From an uncultured Erythrobacter sp. (GTDB taxonomy: Bacteria > Pseudomonadota > Alphaproteobacteria > Sphingomonadales > Sphingomonadaceae), in NCBI GenBank assembly GCA_947495555.1, contig CANLZI010000001.1:1836861-1900860 (forward strand): a stretch of DNA of 64,000 nucleotides. The letters run 5' to 3'. How positions within the stretch are numbered: position 1 is the first letter of the stretch; every line of letters starts with the position of its first letter. The notes below the pieces were generated by a model that did no database searches, was not told where the DNA came from, and saw only the letters and a program-made list of their open reading frames with translations. Positions 8,971 to 17,210 of the stretch are shown piece after piece. Made by a program: the position numbers and the translations under genes.

Positions 8971-10308
8971 ATGAAAATTGCCGCATTCATCAAGAGCGCA
9001 GCATTGGTCACAGCGGTGGCCTTAATTCCGGCAACAACCGCCGGGATGGCTCAGGTTGACGGCCGCGCCGGCCCCGAATTTGCAAAATTATTCGCGACCT
9101 ATCAGCGGATTAAAGCGAGCTATGTCGAGACAGTTGACGACGAAGCGCTGATCCGCGGTGCGATCGATGGGATGTTGTCTTCGCTCGATCCACATTCCGC
9201 CTATCTCGATGGCTCTGACCTGCAACGGCTGGAGACCATGATCGATGGCAATTATTCCGGTCTGGGCCTGTCGGTCATTATGGATGATGGCGCGGTCAAG
9301 GTAATCTCGCCGTTTCGTGGCAGCCCGGCGGATCAAATGGGCATCAAGGCTGGTGACTATATCACCCATCTCGATGGGAAGCTGATCTATGGCGGATCGC
9401 TGGATGATGCGGTCAGCCAGATGCGCGGACCCGAAGGCACGTCGATCCAGTTGACGATTTTCCGCCCTGGCCGTGACGAGCCGTTCGAACTTGATGTGAC
9501 CCGCGGCGTGATCGAGCTGGAGCCGGTCACCCACGAGCTTCAATCGGGCAATATCGGCGTAATCACCGTCAATGAATTTTCGCGCGATGTGGGCAGCGAT
9601 GTCTATTCTGCGTGGAACGAGATCAAGCAAGAAGCCGCCGGCCGGGTCAACGGCCTGGTGCTGGACTTGCGCTCCAACCCGGGTGGCTCGCTGGACGAAG
9701 CCGTAGCGCTGAGCGATCTTTTCCTCGAAAAAGGCCGCATTGTTTCGCAACGCGGCCGGGCTCGCGGTGAAACGCTGTTGTATGATGCAGAGACCGTTTT
9801 CCGCGGCGATATCGCCAGCGATGTGCCGGTAATTGTGCTGATCGATGCAGGTTCAGCCTCGGCATCAGAAATTGTCGCGGGCGCGTTGCAAGATCACCGC
9901 CGCGCCCTGATCATGGGCGAGCGCAGCTTTGGCAAAGGCAGTGTGCAGACCTTGCTGCCACTGGGCCGCGACGCGGCACTGAAGCTGACCACGGCGCGCT
10001 ATTACACGCCGGCGGGTCATTCGGTGCAGGAAGGCGGGATCAAGCCCGACATTGCGATCCCGCAATTGAGCGATCCTGATATGGCCAAGCGCAGCAAATA
10101 TGTGACCCGCGAATCCGATCTGCGGGGCCATTTGGTGAATGAGCTGGCGATTGAGGACGAGGCCTTGGAAGCGGATAAGAACGACGATCCGCGCTTCCAA
10201 CTGACCGCGGCCGAATTGGAAGAGCAGGGCATTGAAGACTTCCAGCTCTATTACGCTCTGGAAACTCTGCGCCGGACCACCACCAGCTCGGTAGCTTTGC
10301 GCGACTGA
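8971..10308 (+). CDS. ctpA: S41 family C-terminal processing peptidase (CtpA)
   Basis: 445 residues with signal peptide (residues 1-27, ending TTAGMAQ), a PDZ domain around 80-160 and the S41 serine/lysine protease core. The nucleophile lies in GSASASE and the general-base lysine in SFGKGSVQT. It acts in the periplasm on C-terminal tails of proteins; CtpA-type proteases often regulate cell-wall hydrolases, which fits the adjacent EnvC-like gene. The frame is open from 8872, but AAAGGAG at 8954-8960 and the signal peptide support the ATG at 8971. Confidence 0.92.
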   Translation: MKIAAFIKSAALVTAVALIPATTAGMAQVDGRAGPEFAKLFATYQRIKASYVETVDDEALIRGAIDGMLSSLDPHSAYLDGSDLQRLETMIDGNYSGLGLSVIMDDGAVKVISPFRGSPADQMGIKAGDYITHLDGKLIYGGSLDDAVSQMRGPEGTSIQLTIFRPGRDEPFELDVTRGVIELEPVTHELQSGNIGVITVNEFSRDVGSDVYSAWNEIKQEAAGRVNGLVLDLRSNPGGSLDEAVALSDLFLEKGRIVSQRGRARGETLLYDAETVFRGDIASDVPVIVLIDAGSASASEIVAGALQDHRRALIMGERSFGKGSVQTLLPLGRDAALKLTTARYYTPAGHSVQEGGIKPDIAIPQLSDPDMAKRSKYVTRESDLRGHLVNELAIEDEALEADKNDDPRFQLTAAELEEQGIEDFQLYYALETLRRTTTSSVALRD

Positions 10309-10326
10309 TCGCTGTAAGGCGGCCCG

Positions 10327-10806
10327 ATGAACGAAATTGCGAATGTCAGGCTGGCCCCAAGATCGGCTCAATGGCTGGTGCTAGGCCTGCCCGCCGCTTT
10401 GCTGGGCGGCGCTTATCTGAGTGAATATGGCTTTGGCCTGTTTCCCTGCGAAATGTGCTGGTGGCAGCGCTGGCCACACTTTGCCGCCCTTGGCTTGGCG
10501 CTGGGTTCCTTTGTGGTCCCTCCACGCAGCGCATGGATCGCTCTGGCTGCTGTTGCGATCATCATTTCGGGCGCGATTGGCGGATTTCACGCTGGCGTTG
10601 AGTATGGCTGGTGGGAAGGCATCACAGGATGCTCCACCGCGCTAGACCCGAGTGCAGATCCGTTGGAGGCGGTGATGAATGCCCCGCTGGTGCGCTGCGA
10701 TGTGGCACCTTGGAGCTTCTTGGGCGTTTCTCTGGCAGGATGGAATTTTCTCATCTCGACAATCGGCGGCTGCGTCATCTTGGCGTTGCTGGGCCGTAAG
10801 GGCTAA
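10327..10806 (+). CDS. dsbB: Disulfide bond formation protein B
   Basis: 159-residue inner-membrane quinone reductase that re-oxidises DsbA. Four hydrophobic helices are evident. The first redox pair is Cys41/Cys44 (CEMC) and the second periplasmic-loop pair is Cys102/Cys124, so both essential pairs are present. The WWQRWPH segment after the first pair matches the quinone-binding region. It lies 18 bases after ctpA and 9 before coq7, probably one operon. No dsbA is in view. Confidence 0.92.
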   Translation: MNEIANVRLAPRSAQWLVLGLPAALLGGAYLSEYGFGLFPCEMCWWQRWPHFAALGLALGSFVVPPRSAWIALAAVAIIISGAIGGFHAGVEYGWWEGITGCSTALDPSADPLEAVMNAPLVRCDVAPWSFLGVSLAGWNFLISTIGGCVILALLGRKG

Positions 10807-10815
10807 GGTGCTGGC

Positions 10816-11343
10816 ATGGCGATGACAAAGGAAGAAATTGAGCGGATGATCCGCGTCGATCAGGCTGGTGAATTCGGCGCGACCCGGATTTACGAAGGTC
10901 AATTGGCGGTGATGGGTGATCGCGGTCCGCATGCTCAGGAAATTGCGGGCATGGCCCGTCAAGAAGAAGGTCACCGCGAACGGTTTGACGCTCTGATGGC
11001 AGAACGCGGCGTTCGGCCCACCGTGCTGCAGCCGTTTTGGTCGGTGGCTGGTTACGCTTTGGGGGCAGGCACCGCTCTGTTGGGACCAGAGGCGGCGATG
11101 GCCTGCACAGCGGCGGTTGAGACCGAGATCGACAAACATTATTCCGATCAACTGGACCGATTGTCAGAAAACAACTCGGACCCTGAATTGTCCGCAATGA
11201 TCGAAGAATTTCGCGAGGACGAGCGCGAGCATCTGGACGCCGCTTTGGCCGCTGGCGCTGAAAAAGCACCCGCATACCCCTTGCTTTCGGGCGCCATCCG
11301 GCTGGGTTGCCGGGCTGCCATTCGCCTTGCGGAACGGATTTAG
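10816..11343 (+). CDS. coq7: Demethoxyubiquinone hydroxylase (COQ7/CAT5)
   Basis: 175-residue di-iron monooxygenase for the penultimate ubiquinone step. The four-helix carboxylate/histidine pattern is complete: DQAGEFGA, EEGHRERF, ETEIDKHY and EDEREHLD. It uses a membrane-embedded substrate and interacts with the quinone pathway. AAGGTG precedes the start. Its position after dsbB, another quinone-linked protein, is common in related genomes. Confidence 0.94.
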   Translation: MAMTKEEIERMIRVDQAGEFGATRIYEGQLAVMGDRGPHAQEIAGMARQEEGHRERFDALMAERGVRPTVLQPFWSVAGYALGAGTALLGPEAAMACTAAVETEIDKHYSDQLDRLSENNSDPELSAMIEEFREDEREHLDAALAAGAEKAPAYPLLSGAIRLGCRAAIRLAERI

Positions 11344-11407
11344 TCGCCTGGCTTCATAGAGAGTTCACCGCCCGCCGCGCTATGTGGGCGAAACGGCTCA
11401 AGATAAG

Positions 11408-12061
11408 ATGGAAATGAACATGATAGGTTTGCTTGCCCGAGCTACAATCTCAACCACAATCGCCGCCGCGGCCACGTTGGTTCTCGCGCCAGCTTCTGCT
11501 CAGGATGGAGCAGGCGACAAGGTCAATATGGTGATCGTTTATGGCGATGATGATTGCCCGCAGCCCAACGCTGACGAAATCACCGTTTGCGCGCGCAAGG
11601 CCGAAGGCGAACGCTATCGCATCCCGCAAAATTTGCGCACCAGCGACAGTGTCGAGAACACTGCCTGGACGCGGCGTGTCGAAAGTTACGAGATGATCGG
11701 CAATTTTGGCACCCAATCCTGCTCTCCGGCGGGGGCGGGCGGCTTTACCGGCTGCGTTCAGCAAATGATCGACGAAGCCTATAAAGATCGCGCCGAAGGT
11801 TCTGACGTGCGCTTTGGGCAATTGATCGAGGCGGCCAGGGCGGAACGCCTGTCGACCATCGATGAAGAAGCGGCGGCCGAACAGGCCCGTGTTGAACAGA
11901 TCGAGCGCGAATATCTTGACCGGTTGGAGCGTGAGCGCCAGGCGCCATTGCCCGGTGAAGAAGCTGACACTGGCCCACCGGCCCTGTTGGACAGTGAGAC
12001 ACCAGATAGCGATGCAGCTGGTAGCACGGAAGTTCGGGCTGAGGCCGCAACCCCAAACTAG
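11408..12061 (+). CDS. Secreted protein of unknown function
   Basis: I recognise no characterised family. The protein has a signal peptide (cleavage likely after APASAQ) and then a block containing VIVYGDDDCPQP and EITVCARK, with paired cysteines (DDCPQ, TVCAR, QSCSP, TGCVQ) that may form disulfides in the periplasm. The last 90 residues are Glu/Arg-rich, probably a coiled coil (EQARVEQIEREYLDRL), followed by an acidic tail. Similar proteins are familiar from sphingomonad genomes without known role. ATGs at 11408, 11414 and 11420 are all possible starts; the frame also opens with a GTG at 11384. Confidence 0.7.
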   Translation: MEMNMIGLLARATISTTIAAAATLVLAPASAQDGAGDKVNMVIVYGDDDCPQPNADEITVCARKAEGERYRIPQNLRTSDSVENTAWTRRVESYEMIGNFGTQSCSPAGAGGFTGCVQQMIDEAYKDRAEGSDVRFGQLIEAARAERLSTIDEEAAAEQARVEQIEREYLDRLERERQAPLPGEEADTGPPALLDSETPDSDAAGSTEVRAEAATPN

Positions 12062-12080
12062 GTTCTGACCGGGCGGCCAA

Positions 12081-13112
12081 TCAAACGGCGTAATATTCCC
12101 GGTACCAGGCAACGGACCGCTTGATGCCTTCGCGCACATTGGTCTGCGGCTGATAGCCGGTCAGCTGCTTCAGCAATGTTGCATCCGCCCAAGTTGCCGG
12201 AACATCGCCCGTTTGCATGGGCATCAGGTTCTTGATCGCCTTTGTCCCACACTCTTCCTCTATGGCTTCGACAAAATCCATCAGGCGCACGGTGTCGCTA
12301 TTGCCGATATTGACCACGCGATAAGGGGCCGCGGGTGACAGGCTGTCCCAATCAGCAATGTCGGCAGGGTTGCCCGCCCGCTGCGGTACGGCGTCAATCA
12401 GCAAGCGAACCGCACGGACCAAATCCTCCACATAGGTAAAGTCGCGCTGCATCTCGCCATTGTTGTAAATGTTGATCGGAGCGCCTTCTAAGATCCCTTT
12501 GGTGAATTTGAACAGGGCCATGTCTGGCCTGCCCCATGGGCCATAGACCGTGAAAAAGCGGAACATGGTGGTCGGTAGATCCCACAGATGGGCATAGGAG
12601 TGCGCCATCGCCTCATTGGCCTTTTTGGTGGCGGCATAGAAGGTTAGCGGCGTGTCGACCTTCTGATCTTCGCGAAAGGGCATTGCGGTGTTGGCGCCAT
12701 AGACAGAGCTGGTGGATGCCATCAGCAGATGATCGACCCCCAATTCGCGGGCGCATTCCATCACATTGAACGTGCCAACCAGATTGGAATCGAGATATGC
12801 TCTGGGATTCTCAAGGCTGTATCGAACACCGGCCTGACCGGCCAGATGCACGATTACGTCAGGACGCTCGGCCATGCACAGGCTGTGCAATTGATCGAAA
12901 TCTTCCAACATTCCGACATGTGCGGAAAATTGCGGATGCTCGTCCAGCATTGCGTGACGGCGCCGCTTTAGTTCCACATCATAATAGTCGGTCAGGCCAT
13001 CATATCCGACGACGCTGAAGCCTTCTGCCAACAGCAATGCAGAAAGGTGGTAGCCGATGAATCCGGCTGATCCTGTAACGAGGACTTTGGGCATTGGTCT
13101 GTCTGTATCCAC
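12081..13112 (-). CDS. UDP-glucuronate 4-epimerase family protein
   Basis: 343-residue extended short-chain dehydrogenase that probably interconverts UDP-glucuronate and UDP-galacturonate. The NAD-binding TGSAGFIG is at residues 13-20, the catalytic pair is in YAATKKANE, and the segments TVYGPWGRPDMALFKF and QRDFTYVED are those of the GAE/LspL subfamily rather than GalE. It follows the priming transferase by 16 bases, so both should be co-transcribed and supply a uronic acid to the polysaccharide. Start could be 13112 or 13094. Confidence 0.88.
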   Translation of the reverse strand: MDTDRPMPKVLVTGSAGFIGYHLSALLLAEGFSVVGYDGLTDYYDVELKRRRHAMLDEHPQFSAHVGMLEDFDQLHSLCMAERPDVIVHLAGQAGVRYSLENPRAYLDSNLVGTFNVMECARELGVDHLLMASTSSVYGANTAMPFREDQKVDTPLTFYAATKKANEAMAHSYAHLWDLPTTMFRFFTVYGPWGRPDMALFKFTKGILEGAPINIYNNGEMQRDFTYVEDLVRAVRLLIDAVPQRAGNPADIADWDSLSPAAPYRVVNIGNSDTVRLMDFVEAIEEECGTKAIKNLMPMQTGDVPATWADATLLKQLTGYQPQTNVREGIKRSVAWYREYYAV

Positions 13113-13128
13113 TTAGAATTGTTGCAGG

Positions 13129-14433
13129 CTATTTGGCCCCGATACCACCGATGATGACCCGAAATGTCTTCAGCCCGATCAGAATATCGAGCCACAGCGA
13201 CAGGTTTTTGACGTAGAAAAAGTCGAACCGCAGCTTCTGTTGGATGGAATCGATATCCGCTACGTGGCCCTGATTGACCTGTGCCCAACCCGTGATGCCC
13301 GGGCGCACGATGTGACGATAGGTGTAGAAAGGGATTTCGCCTTCATACCATTCCGCCAATTGGCGCGCCTCGGGTCGGGGACCGATCCAGCTCATATCGC
13401 CAATCAGGACATTCCAGGCCTGCGGCAATTCGTCCATCCGGGTTTTGCGCATGAATTTGCCAATGCGGGTGATCCGCTGGTCATCATCTTGCGTAATCGC
13501 ATCATCGCGCTGTGCATCGGTTGTTTCAGCAACCTCTCGTTCGCCCATGGTGCGAAATTTGACCATCCGGAATGGATCGCCGCGATAGCCTATCCGCTCT
13601 TGGAAAAAAAGCACTTTGCCAGGCGAATCGAGCCGGATAGCGAGCGCAATCAAGGCGCTGGTGAGCAAAAGGAGGGGGCTCAAGACGAGCACAAGAACGA
13701 CGTCAAATATCCGCTTAGCTGATCGATAAGCGGTGTTCGGGATGAGTGACCCCAGATCATTCTCGCGCAAATGGTTGATCCGCACCTCGCCGGTAAGGGC
13801 CTCTTCGATCAAGCGATAGTGATAAACCGGCACCCCGCGCAGGGCGGCCGCTGCCAGCAATCTTTCCCACTCGGGCGAGTGGTCATGATGAAGGTCGGCC
13901 ACAATAGAGCCAGTGATCTTCCTACCTGCGATTAAATCCTTGAGCTCTGCGGCCTTGTCAACTTGAACAAAGCCTTGATTACGCAAGACTTCGCCAATGT
14001 CACCAAAGGGAATGATGATGTGTCTCAGCTTGGGGTTGGCGTGGCGAATTCTGGCTGTAACCAGATAGCTCAAAACCACACTGCCCCCCAAACAGGATAG
14101 ATACAGCGAATAGGACATGGTTTCACGCAGCAATGCATTGGCAGCAAAGATCGCGCCGAACACCAGCAGGTTTACCGGCAAGACATAGGACAACAATCTG
14201 GCCCTGGCATAAGTGCGCAGGCGGCTCAGCGTATACCAGACCACCATATTGGCCACGAAAATATGGGCCAGAGTGATCAACGCAATCGGAGCGTCGATCG
14301 CAATTCCACGGATCAATGACCACACAATCGCAGGCGCCACAATTCCGCCCAGAATATAGGCGGCAATTTGCCTGCTTGGCCGCATGACTTGCGCGCGCTT
14401 TGCCGTAGCAAGTGCCATAGGAGGGCGATTCAT
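13129..14433 (-). CDS. Polyprenyl-phosphate sugar-1-phosphate transferase (priming enzyme)
   Basis: 434 residues: four to five N-terminal membrane helices, a central nucleotide-fold-like domain, another membrane helix near 265-290 and the C-terminal bacterial sugar transferase domain with MVKFRTM, DELPQAWNVLIGDMSWIGPRP and a final PGITGWAQV. It transfers the first sugar phosphate to undecaprenyl phosphate, the committed step for repeat-unit assembly. The start at 14433 is supported by GGAGA upstream; an upstream ATG at 14457 is in frame. The sugar is not readable from sequence. Confidence 0.9.
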   Translation of the reverse strand: MNRPPMALATAKRAQVMRPSRQIAAYILGGIVAPAIVWSLIRGIAIDAPIALITLAHIFVANMVVWYTLSRLRTYARARLLSYVLPVNLLVFGAIFAANALLRETMSYSLYLSCLGGSVVLSYLVTARIRHANPKLRHIIIPFGDIGEVLRNQGFVQVDKAAELKDLIAGRKITGSIVADLHHDHSPEWERLLAAAALRGVPVYHYRLIEEALTGEVRINHLRENDLGSLIPNTAYRSAKRIFDVVLVLVLSPLLLLTSALIALAIRLDSPGKVLFFQERIGYRGDPFRMVKFRTMGEREVAETTDAQRDDAITQDDDQRITRIGKFMRKTRMDELPQAWNVLIGDMSWIGPRPEARQLAEWYEGEIPFYTYRHIVRPGITGWAQVNQGHVADIDSIQQKLRFDFFYVKNLSLWLDILIGLKTFRVIIGGIGAK

Positions 14434-14846
14434 CTTTGGGTCTCCGGTCCCATGCATAGTTCTGAGTATTGCCTGTTCGCTAGTGGTTCTTTCTACCCAT
14501 CACAACATCTAGAATCTAAGCCAAGACGTCAGTTTCGCTAGTTTAACTTAGATGAATGCGATTTGCACTGCACGCGAGGGATTGCGCTTGGCTGCAATTG
14601 TGCGAGCAATCAACCATTATTCGAAAACGTCCGTCAGAATGGTTTGTATCGTCGCCCATCAGAGTTGGGAAGGCACGCGCGGGCGTTGCGGCGGGTTAAA
14701 TAGACCACTGTCGGTGGTAAAGGCGAAAATGGGGTGAGGCACGCAGCCGCTAGGACGAGCGGCCTTTGTTCTGCCGATCCGTGTATCCTTGTCCGCAGGG
14801 GTGATGGAGCGGACTAGAATTGTGATCAGCCAGGTAAGATTTTGGG
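14434..14846. other. 413-bp intergenic region, regulatory repeats and hairpin, no gene seen
   Basis: The region upstream of the priming transferase. It holds two copies of TTCGCTAGT (14476 and 14534), an inverted pair ATCTAAG/CTTAGAT (14514 and 14547) and a GC-rich hairpin at 14746-14763. A 61-codon forward reading frame at 14552-14737 resembles nothing and has no convincing ribosome binding site. Confidence 0.5.
14746..14770 (+). terminator. Weak terminator-like hairpin
   Basis: GCCGCT (14746-14751) pairs with AGCGGC (14758-14763) around a 6-base loop, followed by CTTTGTT. The tail is poor in T and no forward gene precedes it, so it could only end a short untranslated RNA. Confidence 0.25.
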
Positions 14847-15227
14847 CTAAACACCTTGATCCTGAGCAAGATCTTGGTCTGCAAATAGCCAACAGGCAGC
14901 CCTAAAAACCGAGCTGGCCACGCCAATTGCGATCATGTCAACAAGCCAATCTGTGAAGCTGGCGTCTCTATTGATCAATGGGATGGACTGAATCAGCTCA
15001 ATGCCTGCGCCAAGCGCACTCAAACCAAGCAGTAGCAGCCATGTTTTGGCACGTGGAAATGCTAGCTGAGCCAAGATCGTTAGTGCAAAGAAGGCTCCTG
15101 CATGTAGCAGCATTTCGGGTGGGTTACCCGGAACATTGGGACTTGGTAGGCTGGCCATAACCAATGCGAAAAGCACGGACATAAAGAAGGCAAGCCGCCA
15201 CAGCCATTCATTTAGATTCGGGTGCAT
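14847..15227 (-). CDS. VanZ-like membrane protein
   Basis: About 126 residues, four hydrophobic helices. The pattern LLHAGAFFALTILAQ, then GAGIELIQ, then FTDWLVDMIAIGVAS matches the VanZ-like family (conserved His in the first motif, ELIQ, and an acidic residue in the third helix). The molecular role is unknown; such proteins recur in exopolysaccharide and exosortase clusters. The reading frame is open to 15308, but the methionine at 15227 gives a normal membrane-protein start and lies 5 bases after the antiterminator stop codon, so both are one transcript. Confidence 0.65.
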   Translation of the reverse strand: MHPNLNEWLWRLAFFMSVLFALVMASLPSPNVPGNPPEMLLHAGAFFALTILAQLAFPRAKTWLLLLGLSALGAGIELIQSIPLINRDASFTDWLVDMIAIGVASSVFRAACWLFADQDLAQDQGV

Positions 15228-15232
15228 CCGAT

Positions 15233-15748
15233 TTAGCTCGCCAGCCTGAGATCGCGGCTCTGAAGCGAGACCCGCGTCGCCTTGCCCATAACATCGAGCA
15301 AGACCCAAAGCCGCCGCTCTGGCGCCGCCCTATCGACTCGCCCTGCAAATCCGGCGAAGGGCCCTTGCGCAATGCGCACATCATCGCCTGCAGCAAGAGG
15401 CGCCCGTTCCGTGACGCAGCCTTCGTGATCACAGGCAGCTTGAAGCTCAGACACAATCTGATAGGGGACCGCCGCAGGCCGCCCGCCAAAACGCACCATC
15501 TGAGCTATTCCATGCGTCGAAGTGATAGTGCGCCAGGGCGCAGAAGCTTCCACAATGGCAACAAACAGATAACCTGGGAAATAGAGGCGCGTTTGGGACT
15601 GAAAACGTCCACTTTGCCTCAAGGTAAAGCGCTCGAGCGGAACAAAACATTCAAAGCCCTGCCGTTCAAGATTGCGCTGCGCGATCTGTGCGCAGTTTGG
15701 CTTCACCTGAGCCAGGTACCAATCCTTGTCCTTATTAAGCCTAGCCAT
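15233..15748 (-). CDS. NusG/RfaH-like transcription antiterminator
   Basis: 171 residues. The N-terminal NGN domain starts with WYLAQVKPN and contains the hydrophobic segment LYFPGYLFV that contacts the polymerase clamp; the C-terminal KOW motif is seen as AGDDVRIAQGPFAGFAGRVD. Specialised NusG paralogues of this size (RfaH, UpxY, LoaP types) prevent premature termination in long polysaccharide operons. Its gene is divergent from the forward EPS block, whose leader carries an ops-like sequence. Its specificity is inferred from context. Confidence 0.85.
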   Translation of the reverse strand: MARLNKDKDWYLAQVKPNCAQIAQRNLERQGFECFVPLERFTLRQSGRFQSQTRLYFPGYLFVAIVEASAPWRTITSTHGIAQMVRFGGRPAAVPYQIVSELQAACDHEGCVTERAPLAAGDDVRIAQGPFAGFAGRVDRAAPERRLWVLLDVMGKATRVSLQSRDLRLAS

Positions 15749-15926
15749 GTAGTTGATCTCAGATTGTAAGAGGCCGTCTTGTCAGCTGCGACACACATCT
15801 TTGCAAGCGCGTTCCTGCATTCGGCCAATAAACTGCATCTGGCGCGGTGCGGCATAAGTGGTGGCTGCTGCGCCAATGTCAAGAATCGGCACAAACTTCT
15901 TGCAGCTGTGGTAATCAACGCTATTG

Positions 15927-15952
15927 TTCAAAATTGAACGATGCAATTGCAA
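15927..15952. promoter_or_regulatory. Adjacent palindromes, candidate operators
   Basis: GTTCAA-AA-TTGAAC (15927-15940) and TGCAATTGCA (15943-15952) are perfect dyads whose centres are 14 bp apart. They lie between the divergent antiterminator and MarR genes, upstream of the MarR start. Winged-helix dimers of the MarR class bind such dyads; binding is inferred. Confidence 0.4.
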
Positions 15953-15984
15953 CGCCACATCATGAATATTCGAGGACTCCTGAT

Positions 15985-16016
15985 CCGGCGTGCGCCGGCA
16001 TCGGTGCGGTAGCCTG
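15985..16016 (+). promoter_or_regulatory. Hairpin followed by ops-like element
   Basis: CCGGC-GTGC-GCCGG (15985-15998) forms a short stem, and TGCGGTAGCCTG (16005-16016) follows. The latter matches the E. coli ops element GGCGGTAGCGTG at 10 of 12 positions and contains its full core GCGGTAGC. It lies in the leader of the MarR-led EPS block. The core octamer is expected about twice by chance in a window this size. Confidence 0.4.
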
Positions 16017-16027
16017 CCTAGCCTCAA

Positions 16028-16405
16028 TTGACAGGTCGTCAACGAACAATTCGGGAAGACACACGCTTTCGCGTGCTACGGCTGCTTGAGGAGAACCCAG
16101 AGATGTCGCAGCGAGAACTCGCGGATGCAGTCGGGATCAGCACAGGTAGTGCGCACTATCTTCTGAGCGCGCTTGTTGAGCGTGGCCTTGTCAAACTTGG
16201 TAACTTTAGTGCCAGCGAGGATAAGCGCCGCTACGCCTATGTTTTGACTCCCAAGGGTATCGCCGAGAAAGCCGCCATCACGGGCCGTTTTCTCTCGCGC
16301 AAGCTCGAGGAGTACGAAGCCTTGAAGTGTGAAATCTCGGAACTTGAGGCCGAGCTCAGTCGTAACAAGCCGCATAACAAGCCAATTGAAAGTCAGAAGG
16401 GTTGA
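16028..16405 (+). CDS. EPS-associated MarR family transcriptional regulator
   Basis: 125-residue winged-helix protein. The recognition block MSQRELADAVGISTGSAHYLLSALVERGLV (about residues 25-55) is followed by the wing and a C-terminal coiled coil (KLEEYEALKCEISELEAEL) for dimerisation. It matches the small MarR subfamily found at the head of exopolysaccharide loci. The start is TTG, the first codon after an in-frame stop; it lies inside the inverted repeat TTGAC-AGGTC-GTCAA, which could allow autoregulation. Its stop overlaps the manA start (TTGA). Confidence 0.85.
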   Translation: MTGRQRTIREDTRFRVLRLLEENPEMSQRELADAVGISTGSAHYLLSALVERGLVKLGNFSASEDKRRYAYVLTPKGIAEKAAITGRFLSRKLEEYEALKCEISELEAELSRNKPHNKPIESQKG

Positions 16406-17210
16406 GCGTGCTGCCGACCCGTCTCTTGCACCGCAAAGAAGTTGCAAAGCCCTGGGGACGAACTGAGTTACCGCCACCTTTCACCATTAATGGCAAAGAG
16501 CCTATCGGTGAGATCTGGTTTGAGAACGCTGGTGCGCCGCTCGACCTGCTCGTGAAATATCTCTTCACCAGTGAAAACTCTCAATTCAGGTCCATCCGAG
16601 CGAAGAGCTCGCGGCGACCAAGGGTCTGCCGTTGGGTAAGGAAGAGTGTTGGCTGGTCCTTGATGCTGAGCCCGGCGCGACGCTGGGCATCGGTACCATC
16701 GAGCCGCTAAATTGTGATCAATTGCGCGCCTCCGCGCTCGATGGATCGCTTGAAGACCTTATTGACTGGAAACACGTTTCGCACGGCGACTTTTATTACA
16801 TTCCCGCCGGAACCGTGCACGCGATCGGTGCTGGTGTGACTTTGCTGGAAATCCAACAGAACGCCGATCTTACGTACCGGCTGTACGATTATGGCCGGCC
16901 GCGCGAGATTCGTTTGAATGACGGCGTTGAAGCGGCATCAGCTCAGCCCTACCCGGACGAGCTGATGACAAAGATTGACTTCTCAGGTGCACGGCAACTG
17001 GTCGCCGGCCCCAAATTTGATCTTTGGCACGGTGACGGCTGGCCTGCAGATGGGTTGACTGGAGAAGTGGCGCATTTGATCCCGCTCGCCGGCTCCATCA
17101 GCGCAGATGGGATCGAGGCCAAAGCCGGAGAATGTATGGTTTGCTCGCCTGGCACTGAGCTTCAAGTCGCGCGAGACACCCAACTCCTAGTTGCGCAGGC
17201 ACGCGGCTGA
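16402..17210 (+). pseudogene. manA: Mannose-6-phosphate isomerase class I, frameshifted
   Basis: Interconverts mannose-6-phosphate and fructose-6-phosphate. Frame 1 gives KPWGRTELPPPF...LVKYLFTSE, then breaks at about 16574-16578. The continuation, IQVHPSEELAATKG and on to YIPAGTVHAIGAGVTLLEI and a normal C-terminus, lies one frame away. Restoring one base in the AAAA run at 16574-16577 (giving SEKLSIQVHP) makes one intact short-form PMI of about 269 residues. Either a recent mutation or a homopolymer sequencing error. Starts with TTG overlapping the MarR stop. The 3' half could still be translated from 16632, without the N-terminal zinc site. Confidence 0.85.

Noticed and set aside
11450..12139. 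Minus-strand frame of 229 residues opposite the secreted protein
   Set aside because: The forward frame has a signal peptide and conserved cysteine motifs; the reverse frame has low-complexity composition without a start context.
14552..14737. Short forward frame in the gap upstream of the priming transferase
   Set aside because: No recognisable domain, no ribosome binding site, and it overlaps repeats that look regulatory.
15703..15918. Minus-strand frame overlapping the antiterminator start
   Set aside because: Overlaps a clear NusG-family start in another frame and covers the operator-like palindromes.
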